64,000 nucleotides of DNA from Altericroceibacterium endophyticum (GTDB taxonomy: Bacteria > Pseudomonadota > Alphaproteobacteria > Sphingomonadales > Sphingomonadaceae). How positions within the stretch are numbered: the first letter of the stretch is position 1; the number at the start of each line of letters is the position of its first letter. Shown piece by piece: positions 37,082 to 45,284 of this stretch. The position numbers and the translations under genes were made by a program. Under the pieces are notes generated by a model. That model saw nothing but the letters and a program-made list of their open reading frames with translations, was not told the origin of the DNA and ran no database searches. The DNA is taken from contig NZ_WTYT01000001.1 in the NCBI RefSeq assembly GCF_009827595.1, positions 1 through 64,000 on the forward strand, read 5' to 3'.

Positions 37082-39034
37082 ATGCCTCGCAAACCTGCCG
37101 CCCCTGACGCGCCCCATAGCGCCGAGCGTTTCCATGAAGATCGCGCGACCTATACGGTCCGCTCTTCGCAGCCCGATATTGAAACCGGGGTGCAGGCGAT
37201 CCGCGATATGGTCAAAGTGCTGAAGCCCAATCCGGGCGTGTACCGGATGCTCGATGGGCGCGGTGAAGTGCTGTATGTCGGCAAGGCGAGGGCGCTCAAA
37301 AATCGCGTGACCAATTACACGCAGATCAACAATCTCACCAACCGTCTGCAGCGCATGGTTTCGCAAACCCGCTCGATGGAGATCATCACCACCAATAGCG
37401 AGGCGGAGGCGCTGCTGCTGGAAGCGCAGCTGATCAAGCGCTTTCGCCCACCTTACAATGTGTTGCTGCGTGATGATAAGAGCTTTCCCTTCATCCTGCT
37501 GCGGGCAGACCATGATTTCCCGCGGATCATGAAACATCGCGGCGCGCGCAAGGCGAAGGGCAATTATTACGGGCCGTTTGCCAGCGCGGGCAGTGTGAAC
37601 ACCACCATCAATGCGTTGCAGAAACTGTTCTTGCTGCGCAGCTGCACGGACAGTTTTTTCTCCCGCCGTGACCGGCCCTGCCTGCTCTATCAAATTAAGC
37701 GGTGCTCGGCCCCCTGTGTCGGGCGGATCGATCAGGAAGGCTATGCCGCGCTGACGCGTCAGGCGAAGGATTTTCTGGCCGGCAAATCTTCTGCCGTGCA
37801 GCGGCAGATTGAAGAGGAAATGCAGCAGGCGGCCGAGGCGCTCGATTTTGAAAGCGCGGCGATGTTGCGGGACCGGCTGCGGGCGGCGACCTTCATTCAG
37901 GGTAGTCAGGCGATCAATGCCGAGGGGGTGGGCAATGCCGACGTCTTTGCCCTGGCAGCCAAGGGCGGCCATGTCGCTGTGCAGGGTTTCTTCATTCGCG
38001 GGGGGCAGAATTGGGGACACCGCGCTTTCTTCCCGCGTCATACGAAGGATATGGATGAGGATGAAGTGCTGGCCGGTGTGCTGGCGCAATTCTACGAAGA
38101 AGTCCCGCCCCCGCGCACCATTCTGGTCGACCGGGAATTATCGGATCGCGCTTTGCTGGAAGATGCCTTTTGCCAGATCGCGGAGCATAAGGTCGAGATA
38201 TCGGTGCCGCAGCGGGGCGACCGGCTGAAACTGATCAATCAGGCCAGTCGCAATGCGGTGGAAGCACTTGACCGTCGGATGGCCGAAAGCGGTACTCAGG
38301 CGAAAATCATGCGCGAGCTGACCGAGTTTTTCGAACTTGCCGAAGTCCCCGCACGGATCGAAACCTACGATAACAGCCATATTCAGGGTGCGCAGGCCGT
38401 GGGCGCGATGGTTGTTGCCGGACCGGAAGGCTTCATCAAGAACCAATATCGCAAATTCAATATCAAGACCGCGCAGACGAATGACGATTTTGGCATGATG
38501 CGCGAAGTGATGACGCGCCGCTTCTCCCGCGCGATGAAGGAAGATCCCGACCGCGATCAGGCGGATAAGGGGGTGTCCATCTGGCCCGATCTGGTGCTGC
38601 TCGATGGCGGCAAGGGGCAAATGAGCGCAGCGCAGGATACGCTGGAGGAACTCGGCATTGAAGATGTGCCGATGATCGGCGTGGCCAAGGGGCCGCATCA
38701 TGGCCGCGAAGGGCGCGAAGTGTTCCATTTTCCTGATGGCCGGGAAAAGACACTGCCGGTCAATTCACCGGTGCTGTTTTATCTCCAGCGACTGCGTGAT
38801 GAGGCGCATAGATACGCCATTGGCGCGCATCGGGCGAAGCGCAGCCGGGCAATTTCCGCCTCACCACTGGATGAAATCCCCGGTATTGGCCCGTCACGCA
38901 AACGAGCCTTGCTGCTGCATTTCGGCACTGCCGGAAAGGTGCGGGCTGCATCGCTGGATGATTTGAAGCGTACGCCGGGAATCAGTGTTGCCGTGGCGCA
39001 GACAATTTTTGATTTCTACCATCCGAATGGATGA
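37082..39034 (+). CDS. uvrC: UvrABC excinuclease subunit C
   Basis: Nucleotide excision repair endonuclease, 650 residues. It makes the 3' and 5' incisions around DNA damage bound by UvrB. GIY-YIG domain: GVYRMLDGRGEVLYVGKARAL (about 54-75); four Cys around SCTDSFF and RPCLLYQIKRCSAPCVG; UVR motif EALDFESAAMLRDRL; RNase H-like C-terminal nuclease with YDNSHIQGAQAVGAMVV and PDLVLLDGGKGQ; and a C-terminal helix-hairpin-helix pair. ATG 37082 is chosen over GTG 37046, which adds 12 residues; the spacing signals do not settle it. Confidence 0.95.
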   Translation: MPRKPAAPDAPHSAERFHEDRATYTVRSSQPDIETGVQAIRDMVKVLKPNPGVYRMLDGRGEVLYVGKARALKNRVTNYTQINNLTNRLQRMVSQTRSMEIITTNSEAEALLLEAQLIKRFRPPYNVLLRDDKSFPFILLRADHDFPRIMKHRGARKAKGNYYGPFASAGSVNTTINALQKLFLLRSCTDSFFSRRDRPCLLYQIKRCSAPCVGRIDQEGYAALTRQAKDFLAGKSSAVQRQIEEEMQQAAEALDFESAAMLRDRLRAATFIQGSQAINAEGVGNADVFALAAKGGHVAVQGFFIRGGQNWGHRAFFPRHTKDMDEDEVLAGVLAQFYEEVPPPRTILVDRELSDRALLEDAFCQIAEHKVEISVPQRGDRLKLINQASRNAVEALDRRMAESGTQAKIMRELTEFFELAEVPARIETYDNSHIQGAQAVGAMVVAGPEGFIKNQYRKFNIKTAQTNDDFGMMREVMTRRFSRAMKEDPDRDQADKGVSIWPDLVLLDGGKGQMSAAQDTLEELGIEDVPMIGVAKGPHHGREGREVFHFPDGREKTLPVNSPVLFYLQRLRDEAHRYAIGAHRAKRSRAISASPLDEIPGIGPSRKRALLLHFGTAGKVRAASLDDLKRTPGISVAVAQTIFDFYHPNG

Positions 39035-39063
39035 TCAGACTGTGCTGATTGGGTAATCCGGAT

Positions 39064-39966
39064 TCAGGATTGCGATCGCGCTTCGCGGACCATACCTTCC
39101 TGAGCCACGCTAGCCACCAGCCGTCCATCCCGGGAAAAGATCTGCCCCCGGTTAAAGGTGCGGGCCGAGCCGGCTGATGGGCTGTCGGTGACATAGAGCA
39201 GCCATTCATCCGCGCGAAACGAATCATGGAACCAGATTGCATGATCGAGACTGGCTGCCTTGATCTCGCCGCGATGGAAACTGAGGCCATGCGGCATCAG
39301 GCTGGTCGAAAGCAGCTGAAAGTCACTGGCGTAAGCGAGCACCGCCCGGTGGATCGCGTCGTGATCGGGCAGCGACCCTACGGTGCGGAACCACACATGC
39401 GACAAGGCTTCCCGCTTGACTGGTTCCAGCCAGTCACGTGTTTCGACCGAGCGAAAATCAATCGGCCGGGCCCTCAGGAGAACGTCGCGCATCTGGCCAT
39501 CCACTTGCGGAGCCAGTTGCCGGCGGATCACGGCATCGGATTCAATGTCTTCCGGCGGCGGCACGTCCGGCATGCTGGGCGATTGATGAGACAGACCATC
39601 CTGCGGCTGCTGGAAAGATGCGGTCAGATTCAGAATGGGCTGACCCGCCTGACTGGCGACCACCCGCCGATTGGAGAAGCTGCGCCCATCGAAGTCGCGC
39701 TTCACCCGAAACTCGATTTCCTGATCTTCCGTGCCGGGGCGCAGGAAATAGGCGTGCAGCGAATGTACCGCGCGCTTATCTTCCACTGTGCGCCGGGCGG
39801 CCCCCAAGGCCTGAGCAATAACCTGCCCGCCAAATACCCGGCCAAGGCCATGTTTTCGCCGGTGGCCGGTAAAACGATCTCCACCATGCGGTTGAAGATC
39901 GAGCAGCAGAACAAGGTCGGCGACCAATTGTTCTGGTGTGGGTGATGAATGGCCAGACTGAAACAT
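39064..39966 (-). CDS. tesB: Acyl-CoA thioesterase II
   Basis: Cytoplasmic double-hotdog thioesterase of 300 residues hydrolysing medium and long acyl-CoA. RVFGGQVIAQALGAARRTV, VHSLHAYFLRPG, IEFRVKRDFDGRSFSNRRVVASQAGQPI and, in the second hotdog, KAASLDHAIWFHDSFRADEWLLY are TesB family blocks; the Asp of LDHAIWFH aligns with the catalytic Asp of E. coli TesB. Converges on uvrC with a 29-base gap. Confidence 0.94.
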   Translation of the reverse strand: MFQSGHSSPTPEQLVADLVLLLDLQPHGGDRFTGHRRKHGLGRVFGGQVIAQALGAARRTVEDKRAVHSLHAYFLRPGTEDQEIEFRVKRDFDGRSFSNRRVVASQAGQPILNLTASFQQPQDGLSHQSPSMPDVPPPEDIESDAVIRRQLAPQVDGQMRDVLLRARPIDFRSVETRDWLEPVKREALSHVWFRTVGSLPDHDAIHRAVLAYASDFQLLSTSLMPHGLSFHRGEIKAASLDHAIWFHDSFRADEWLLYVTDSPSAGSARTFNRGQIFSRDGRLVASVAQEGMVREARSQS

Positions 39967-40396
39967 TTGGCGCGGTCTTGCTACGGCTTTGGGTTCAGGT
40001 CAATCCATCGTGCTGATTTACAGCAGGCTGCACCATTTTTCATTGTCTCTGTTGCCTCCGCGCACTTGGGCATTCCGCGCAAGTTTTCTCTGCCGCTGGT
40101 TCGGTCGCCATCAAGATTTTCTCTGTCTTGCTAGAGTAACGCATATCTTTGTCAGCAGCGACGCCGATTGGCTTGTCATGACACGCAATATTCCAGCGAT
40201 CGTCTAAGGCGGTCACCCAGTTTGCCCATGCATGAGAGACCTTCGACTTCATGATGAGGCAAGTTTGGACTGATGTTCATATGCCCCCGGTAGCAAAGTT
40301 TAGTGCTTTTGCTGACATAATTGTCAAGATTCGCCATTGTTCCTTGTCAATTTATGAAACACTGAAAGAACGTAATTAAAATAGGAGTCGGTTAGT

Positions 40397-40435
40397 ATGT
40401 ATAGTAATACGGATTCGCTCATTCGTTCAAAGTGA
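40397..40435 (+). CDS. Possible 12-codon leader ORF
   Basis: ATG at 40397, 9 bases after AGGAG (40383-40387), encodes MYSNTDSLIRSK and then TGA. It lies about 95 bases before the GGDEF gene in the AT-rich leader. It may be a leader peptide or only chance; nothing else supports it. Confidence 0.2.
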   Translation: MYSNTDSLIRSK

Positions 40436-40454
40436 ATATAATTTTTATTTAAAA

Positions 40455-40470
40455 ATCACAATTTTGTGAT
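40455..40470. promoter_or_regulatory. Palindrome in the GGDEF gene leader
   Basis: ATCACAA (40455-40461) and TTGTGAT (40464-40470) are perfect 7-base inverted arms with a TT spacer, inside the AT-rich region 60 bases before the start codon. A dimeric regulator site is plausible; the binding protein is unknown. Confidence 0.4.
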
Positions 40471-40530
40471 AAATTTATATGATTTATCGCGGATTTAAAG
40501 ATTGAGCATTCAACAAAGGGGTTCTGGTGA

Positions 40531-41760
40531 ATGGATAATGCAGTCGTCAATGTGGCGCTGTTTTTAATCGGGCCGGGCATCATGCTGGGTTTCTGTCTGG
40601 CGTTCATCGGGGTCTGGGCAGTTGATCGGCGGCGTTCTTACCTGCTGCTGCTGGGCCTTACATGCCTGATATTTGTGCTAAGCTCCTTGCTTAAAACGGT
40701 TCACTGGCCCCACTCAACCAACCTGAACACGCTGGTTACCGGGACGCTGCTTTCAGCAGTCGCCTTGCTCGCCGTTCAGGCAATCCTGATGCGTTCACAT
40801 CGTGAATTTCACTGGAGCCTTTACCCAACCTTGCTGAGCATGTTTTGGGCGGTGTCGGGCTACTTCCTCTTCGTAGACGAGAACTTTCTTGCCAGGATCT
40901 CCATTCGGAATGCCGGATATGGTCTGCTGTTTCTCATCACTGCCTGGCGTCTGCGCGAGCTGCCGCCCGCTCATTCCATGGATCGGGCTCTGTTTTGGGC
41001 TGTGTTGCTCTTTGCGCTGCATTTCTTTCCTCGCACATTGTTGGAAATCGGCCTGACAACTCCGGCAGGAGAGGTGCCGATGGGCAACTATCCTTATTGG
41101 AACGCATTGCAGCTGGTCGTGACGGCGCTCAGGCTTGGCCTGACGCTCGCCATATTTGCGGCCGCGCTCGCCGATTTGCTTGCAGTTGTCAGGCGGCAAC
41201 AGACCACTGATCCGCTGACCGGGGCATTGAACCGAACCGGTTTCGAGGAAGCGGCTGCGGCCAGCATCGCAAACCGTGTTAAATCAGCCTCTGCCGCATC
41301 CCTCGTCATCTGCGATCTCGATTACTTCAAGCGGATCAACGACGTTTATGGTCATGACGTGGGCGACGATGTTTTGCGCGCGTTCGGGCTGCTTTTGCGG
41401 GGATCGGTAGGTCCGGACGATATCGTAGGGCGCTATGAGGGTGAGAAAATCGTGATTTTCATGCCTTCGACCGATTTGGAAGACGCCGCGCCAGCCGTAG
41501 AAAGGCTGCGGATTGCGGTCGCAAAAAACCATTTTCCGCACCTCCGTGACGGGGAATTGCTGACGGCCAGTTTTGGTGTGGCAGGGCTGGTGCCCGATGA
41601 ATGCTGGAGCAGCCTGTTCAAACGTGCTCAAAAATGCCTCTCAGTGGCGAAGAAGGCAGGCAGGAATCGCTGTGTTACCACTCTGGATGTGCAGGAGGAG
41701 CTGTCGGGCAGTTCCATCGCAGCGTTCCAGATAAACATGCATCCGCGCAATTCGCGCTGA
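40531..41760 (+). CDS. Membrane protein with degenerate GGDEF domain
   Basis: 409 residues. About six hydrophobic segments occupy residues 5-220 and form a membrane sensor region; a GGDEF domain follows (about 230-390). LVICDLDYFKRINDVYGHDVGDDVL keeps D262, N270 and D271, the first metal and guanine-binding residues. The signature itself is altered: at 303-307 it reads EGEKI instead of GG[DE]EF, changing the first Gly, the catalytic Glu and the Phe. The inhibitory RxxD site is also absent (Gly at 294, Asp at 297). It probably cannot make cyclic-di-GMP but may still bind GTP. AAGGGG lies 9 bases before the ATG. No EAL domain. Confidence 0.85.
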   Translation: MDNAVVNVALFLIGPGIMLGFCLAFIGVWAVDRRRSYLLLLGLTCLIFVLSSLLKTVHWPHSTNLNTLVTGTLLSAVALLAVQAILMRSHREFHWSLYPTLLSMFWAVSGYFLFVDENFLARISIRNAGYGLLFLITAWRLRELPPAHSMDRALFWAVLLFALHFFPRTLLEIGLTTPAGEVPMGNYPYWNALQLVVTALRLGLTLAIFAAALADLLAVVRRQQTTDPLTGALNRTGFEEAAAASIANRVKSASAASLVICDLDYFKRINDVYGHDVGDDVLRAFGLLLRGSVGPDDIVGRYEGEKIVIFMPSTDLEDAAPAVERLRIAVAKNHFPHLRDGELLTASFGVAGLVPDECWSSLFKRAQKCLSVAKKAGRNRCVTTLDVQEELSGSSIAAFQINMHPRNSR

Positions 41761-42054
41761 GCACCACGTCACGATGCGTCTGCCAACGGTCCACTCTCTG
41801 CCAGTATAACTGCGCCCGATTATGGGAATAACTGGCTGTTACCTAATGATCTAATGAGACGACCGAGAATGGTAGCACTAAAAATGCACCACGCATTGAT
41901 CTGGCGCCTTGCGGTCACGCCTGCACAAATGGTATATAAATAGTTAACAAATAACTGTCGTAAGAGTGTCGTTTTGCGAGAGCGTATTTGAGTGCATGCA
42001 AAGCAGCGCTGGTTCTGAGCCAAAGCCTGCTTTCGTTAATTTGAAGGGGCAGGC
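41761..42054. other. Intergenic region before the desaturase operon
   Basis: 294 bases with no supported gene. The part from about 41925 is AT-rich (TATATAAATAG) and holds a small inverted repeat AGTTA/TAACT near 41942-41956. It probably contains the desaturase operon promoter. AAGGGG at 42043-42048 is the ribosome site. Confidence 0.4.
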
Positions 42055-43047
42055 ATGATGGACCGTCCGATAGATGTGGCAGACCGCCCGGCGATGGTGC
42101 CCGAAGTGGATGGCGCTGCACCGGTCTCGGATCGGGATTCCCCGCGCTTGGCCGTGCCGCTTTCCGCTTCCGACACGCTCGACAGGCATACAAGGGCCGA
42201 TCTGCGTAGGCAGGAAATGCGAATTGCGCGTGAATTTCATCAGGGACGTATGTGGCCCTATGTGGTCGCCGCCTGGGGCTGTTTCGCGATCTGGCTGTCT
42301 TTCTTCCCCCTTGCCATCATGGGGTGGCTGAACCTGCCACTGGCTTTCGTCCTCTCCTGTTTCTTTGCGACGGGCGGCTATGTGACCAGTCATGAGGCGA
42401 TGCATGACAATATCGCACGGCCGGGCAGCAAATATCGCTGGGTCAATGAGTGGGTAGGGAAGGTTTCGACCATTCCGATCGTGTTCCCCTTTTCCATGGC
42501 GCGGCTGATGCATCTGGAGCATCATTACCACTGTAATGACCCCGTGAAGGACCCGGATTATACCGATGAGGCACCCAATATGTGGATGGCCTGGTACAAG
42601 ACCTGGTATAATCGTCAGCCCGGAGTTGACGGTTCCATCCATCATTACAAACGTATTCTGGCCGAGATGGGCACCAAAAAGGCCGGTAAGGCGATGAAAG
42701 ACACGCTGAAGCTGCAATTGCTGTTCATGGCTGTGCTGTTTGGGATGGCGTGGAGCGGCTATGCGATCGAGGCGGCGCTGATCTGGTGGCTGCCGCGCCA
42801 TATTGGCCTCTCTTACATCCGTTTCTACCTGAGCTGGGCACCGCACCATCCGCGTGAAGAGCAGACGGAGCGCTATGCGCAGGCGCGGATTTTCAAGAGC
42901 CGCCTGGGGCATTTCATGTCGATGTGCATGGAAACCCATCTCATTCATCATCTTTATCCGGGCATTCCCAATCACCGGACGAAAGATGCCTATTTCGCTT
43001 TGAAACCCATTCTCGAAAAACGCGGCGTGGATTGTTCGGCGCTGTGA
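42055..43047 (+). CDS. Membrane fatty-acid-desaturase-family di-iron enzyme (paralogue 1)
   Basis: 330-residue inner-membrane non-haem di-iron oxygenase. Three histidine boxes: HEAMH (113-117), HLEHH (153-157) and HLIHH (295-299), separated by hydrophobic pairs, match the membrane desaturase superfamily. A polar N-terminus of about 60 residues and the block NDPVKDPDY after box 2 are shared with the second paralogue. Relatives desaturate or hydroxylate acyl chains, and some hydroxylate carotenoids; I cannot choose between them. AAGGGG precedes the ATG. First of three co-directional genes. Confidence 0.85.
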   Translation: MMDRPIDVADRPAMVPEVDGAAPVSDRDSPRLAVPLSASDTLDRHTRADLRRQEMRIAREFHQGRMWPYVVAAWGCFAIWLSFFPLAIMGWLNLPLAFVLSCFFATGGYVTSHEAMHDNIARPGSKYRWVNEWVGKVSTIPIVFPFSMARLMHLEHHYHCNDPVKDPDYTDEAPNMWMAWYKTWYNRQPGVDGSIHHYKRILAEMGTKKAGKAMKDTLKLQLLFMAVLFGMAWSGYAIEAALIWWLPRHIGLSYIRFYLSWAPHHPREEQTERYAQARIFKSRLGHFMSMCMETHLIHHLYPGIPNHRTKDAYFALKPILEKRGVDCSAL

Positions 43048-43077
43048 GCGCCAGCCGGAAAGCAAGGATCTGACAGC

Positions 43078-43272
43078 ATGGAAATCGCGCTCAAGAAACT
43101 GTTCCACTGGATGCCTTTCCTGTTCGGGATCGGCTTCATCGCGCCGTTGATCGCGCAGACAATGGCGGCATGGGATATTGCGGCACCTTTCGGAATGGAA
43201 CGGATCGTGTTCGGCCTGATTATCGGTGCGCCCTGGGGGCTCTATGCCGTGCTCCGCGGTCGCTGGATCTGA
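43078..43272 (+). CDS. Small membrane protein between desaturase paralogues
   Basis: 64 residues with two hydrophobic segments (about 10-32 and 40-58) and a basic end (LRGRWI). It has no recognised domain. It sits 30 bases after the first desaturase and 8 bases before the second on the same strand, so it is likely co-translated. It could be an assembly or electron-transfer partner; this is a guess from location. AAAGCAAGGA lies just before the ATG. Confidence 0.7.
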   Translation: MEIALKKLFHWMPFLFGIGFIAPLIAQTMAAWDIAAPFGMERIVFGLIIGAPWGLYAVLRGRWI

Positions 43273-43280
43273 GGCGCATA

Positions 43281-44276
43281 ATGGCCGACCATAGCGACAC
43301 GCTGGAAGCGAAAGAGGGCAGCGCCTTCACTTTGGCCCCGCAAACCGATCAATCGCCCGCTGAAAAGCGCGCGATCCCGCTCGGGCCGAATGAAGGGCTC
43401 GACAAGCATACACGCGTCGAGCTGCTGAAGCAGGAACGCGTCATCGCTGATAAATATTACGCGATGGGGCAGACACGGATGTGGATGTATGTCGCCGCGA
43501 CGCTGGTGGGTTTCACCGTCTGGGTCGCGCTCTTCCCGCTGACGATCATGGACGTGGTGCCGTTGCCACTCGCTTTTATCCTGTCCTATCTCATCGCGAC
43601 GGGCGGCTATGTCACTGCACATGAAGCGATGCATTCCACCATCGGGCGCAAAGGCACGAAGCGTCGTTTCTGGAATGAGCTGGTCGGTCAGCTTTCCATG
43701 GTCCCGCTGATGTTCCCTTTCAGCATCGCACGCGCCACCCATATCCAGCATCACAAATTTCCGAACGATCCGGTGAAAGACCCGGATTATCCCGACAGTG
43801 CGCCCAATCTGCGCGCGGCACTGGTGAAGGCATGGCTCAATCGCCAGCCCGGGCCGGATGCACAGGTCCACCATATCAAGCGGGTTATGCTGGAAGAAGT
43901 TGGCACACCGGAGGCCAAACGTGCGCTCAAGGAAACGGTGATTTTCCAGATTGTTGGCCATCTGATCTTCATCGGCATGGCCCTCGCTGGCTATGCAATC
44001 GAAGTGGCATTGGTCTGGTGGCTGCCGCGCTGGTGTGCGCTGATCCACACCCATGTCTTCTTCAGTTGGGAAACCCATTACCCGCATTCGGGCCGCGGAC
44101 GTTACGACAACACGCGGATTTTCCGGAGCAGCGTGGGTTCGATCCTGTCGATGTGGATCGAATTCCATCTGATCCACCATCTTTATCCCAATATCCCGAT
44201 GCATCTGACCAAGCCGGCCTATTTCGAAATGAAGCCGGTGCTGGAACAGCGCGGGGTCGATTGCAGCGCTTATTAG
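43281..44276 (+). CDS. Membrane fatty-acid-desaturase-family di-iron enzyme (paralogue 2)
   Basis: 331 residues from ATG 43281; the frame opens earlier to 43170 but that part overlaps the small membrane protein gene and is not conserved with paralogue 1. Histidine boxes: HEAMH (114-118), HIQHH (154-158) and HLIHH (296-300). It is aligned with paralogue 1 along the whole length, including LDKHTR near residue 40, ATGGYVT before box 1, and a C-terminus ending RGVDCSA. The two clearly arose by tandem duplication and have diverged, so different substrates or positions are likely. Ends 19 bases before the convergent thiL gene. Confidence 0.86.
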   Translation: MADHSDTLEAKEGSAFTLAPQTDQSPAEKRAIPLGPNEGLDKHTRVELLKQERVIADKYYAMGQTRMWMYVAATLVGFTVWVALFPLTIMDVVPLPLAFILSYLIATGGYVTAHEAMHSTIGRKGTKRRFWNELVGQLSMVPLMFPFSIARATHIQHHKFPNDPVKDPDYPDSAPNLRAALVKAWLNRQPGPDAQVHHIKRVMLEEVGTPEAKRALKETVIFQIVGHLIFIGMALAGYAIEVALVWWLPRWCALIHTHVFFSWETHYPHSGRGRYDNTRIFRSSVGSILSMWIEFHLIHHLYPNIPMHLTKPAYFEMKPVLEQRGVDCSAY

Positions 44277-44295
44277 AAGGCGCTGTTACGGACGC

Positions 44296-45216
44296 TCAGA
44301 TGTGGCTGAAGCCGAGCCCGTCTGGTTGGGTCATCGCCCGGTCATCCAGCCATACTGGCCCCTGCACGTAAGGCGTGACCCGTCCGATCTGCGTTGCGGG
44401 AACGGGCGGCGTGCTTCCTGCGGGGAGCGTGAAGAGCAATTCATAATCATCGCCCCAGCGCAGCGCATCCTGTCGCCGGTCTTCCGGGGCAGCGATTGGC
44501 ACCTGCTGAGCGTTGATATGCAGTGACACATTGCTGGCGGTGCCCATGCGAAAAGCATCGAGCAGTAACCCGTCAGAAATATCCATCATCGCAGTCACCA
44601 GCGGCGCGAGTGCGCGGCCTTCGGCGAGGCGCGGCTGAGGACGGCGATAGGCGTCAGAGCCAGAGCTGGAATCATCTGGGGCCGACTCCGTTTCGGGTGT
44701 CGATGCTGCGCTTTGCAATGCCTCCAGCCCCATCATCGCGGCGCCCAGTGGCCCGGTCACATAGATATCGTCGCGGGGTTTTGCGCCGCTGCGAGAGGGC
44801 ACGGGCACGCATGTCGCGCGGCCAATCGCGGTCAGCCCCATACTGCGCCCGCCAGGCTCAGGCGCAGATACGGTGTCTCCGCCCAGCAACGGCACGTTGT
44901 AACGCTCCAATACCTCTTTCAGTCCTGCGGCAAAGCGGTCATCGCCGTGCCCGAGCATATGGCCGAGCAGAACACCCACGGGCTCGGCCCCCTTGGCTGC
45001 CAGATCGCTGAGATTGGTCGCAACCAGTTTCCAGGCGATATCCGCCGGGTCCTGTTGGAGCAGGAAATGCACGCCTTCCACCATCATGTCATGCGTCAGG
45101 ATCAGCACTTCACCGCCAAAGGGCAGCACGGCGGTATCATCCGCCAGTCCGCGCGCGGCGGGGTGGGTGGCCAGAGCGCGCATGGCATTTATAAAGGCGG
45201 CTTCACCTGTCATCAT
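44296..45216 (-). CDS. thiL: Thiamine-monophosphate kinase
   Basis: Phosphorylates thiamine monophosphate to the cofactor thiamine diphosphate, in the cytoplasm. 306 residues. Family blocks: GLADDTAVLPF, THDMMVEGVHF, NLSDLAAKGAEPVG, LLGGDT, MDISDGLLLDA and WGDDYELLFTLP, all with metal/ATP-binding Asp. A Ser/Asp-rich insert (about residues 170-190) lies before the second half. No TPP riboswitch is seen upstream. Often found next to nusB; here nusB is 9 kb away. Confidence 0.94.
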   Translation of the reverse strand: MMTGEAAFINAMRALATHPAARGLADDTAVLPFGGEVLILTHDMMVEGVHFLLQQDPADIAWKLVATNLSDLAAKGAEPVGVLLGHMLGHGDDRFAAGLKEVLERYNVPLLGGDTVSAPEPGGRSMGLTAIGRATCVPVPSRSGAKPRDDIYVTGPLGAAMMGLEALQSAASTPETESAPDDSSSGSDAYRRPQPRLAEGRALAPLVTAMMDISDGLLLDAFRMGTASNVSLHINAQQVPIAAPEDRRQDALRWGDDYELLFTLPAGSTPPVPATQIGRVTPYVQGPVWLDDRAMTQPDGLGFSHI

Positions 45217-45284
45217 GCCTCTTTCATAGCGCTGTCATTCCGCTAGGGGAGATAAAAGCGCTTTCTTCTTCAAACAGGTTGCCC

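Larger units (their letters stand above)
39967..40530. other. Gene-poor, AT-rich interval before the GGDEF gene
   Basis: 564 bases without a convincing gene. The right half (about 40310-40515) is far more AT-rich than the rest of the window. It contains a TGACA/TGTCA repeat (40313-40326, spacer 4), a 12-codon mini-ORF with a good ribosome site, and the palindrome ATCACAA-TT-TTGTGAT (40455-40470). A 70-codon frame on the minus strand (40040-40252) has no recognisable features and I do not call it. Confidence 0.6.

Noticed and set aside
37016-38089. 357-codon minus-strand frame
   Set aside because: Antisense to uvrC; composition typical of a shadow frame.
40040-40252. 70-codon minus-strand frame in the gene-poor interval
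   Set aside because: No ribosome site, membrane segment, or familiar motif; chance frame more likely.
41944-43107. 387-codon minus-strand frame
   Set aside because: Covers the desaturase gene with three intact His boxes on the plus strand; His/Arg-rich shadow.
42055-44276. Calling the two desaturase-family genes carotenoid ketolase or hydroxylase (CrtW/CrtR)
   Set aside because: The His boxes fit the broad superfamily only; no carotenoid genes are nearby and specific CrtW patterns are not evident.
45217-45284. TPP riboswitch upstream of thiL
   Set aside because: The gap is too short and lacks the THI-box sequence CTGAGA with its partner helix.
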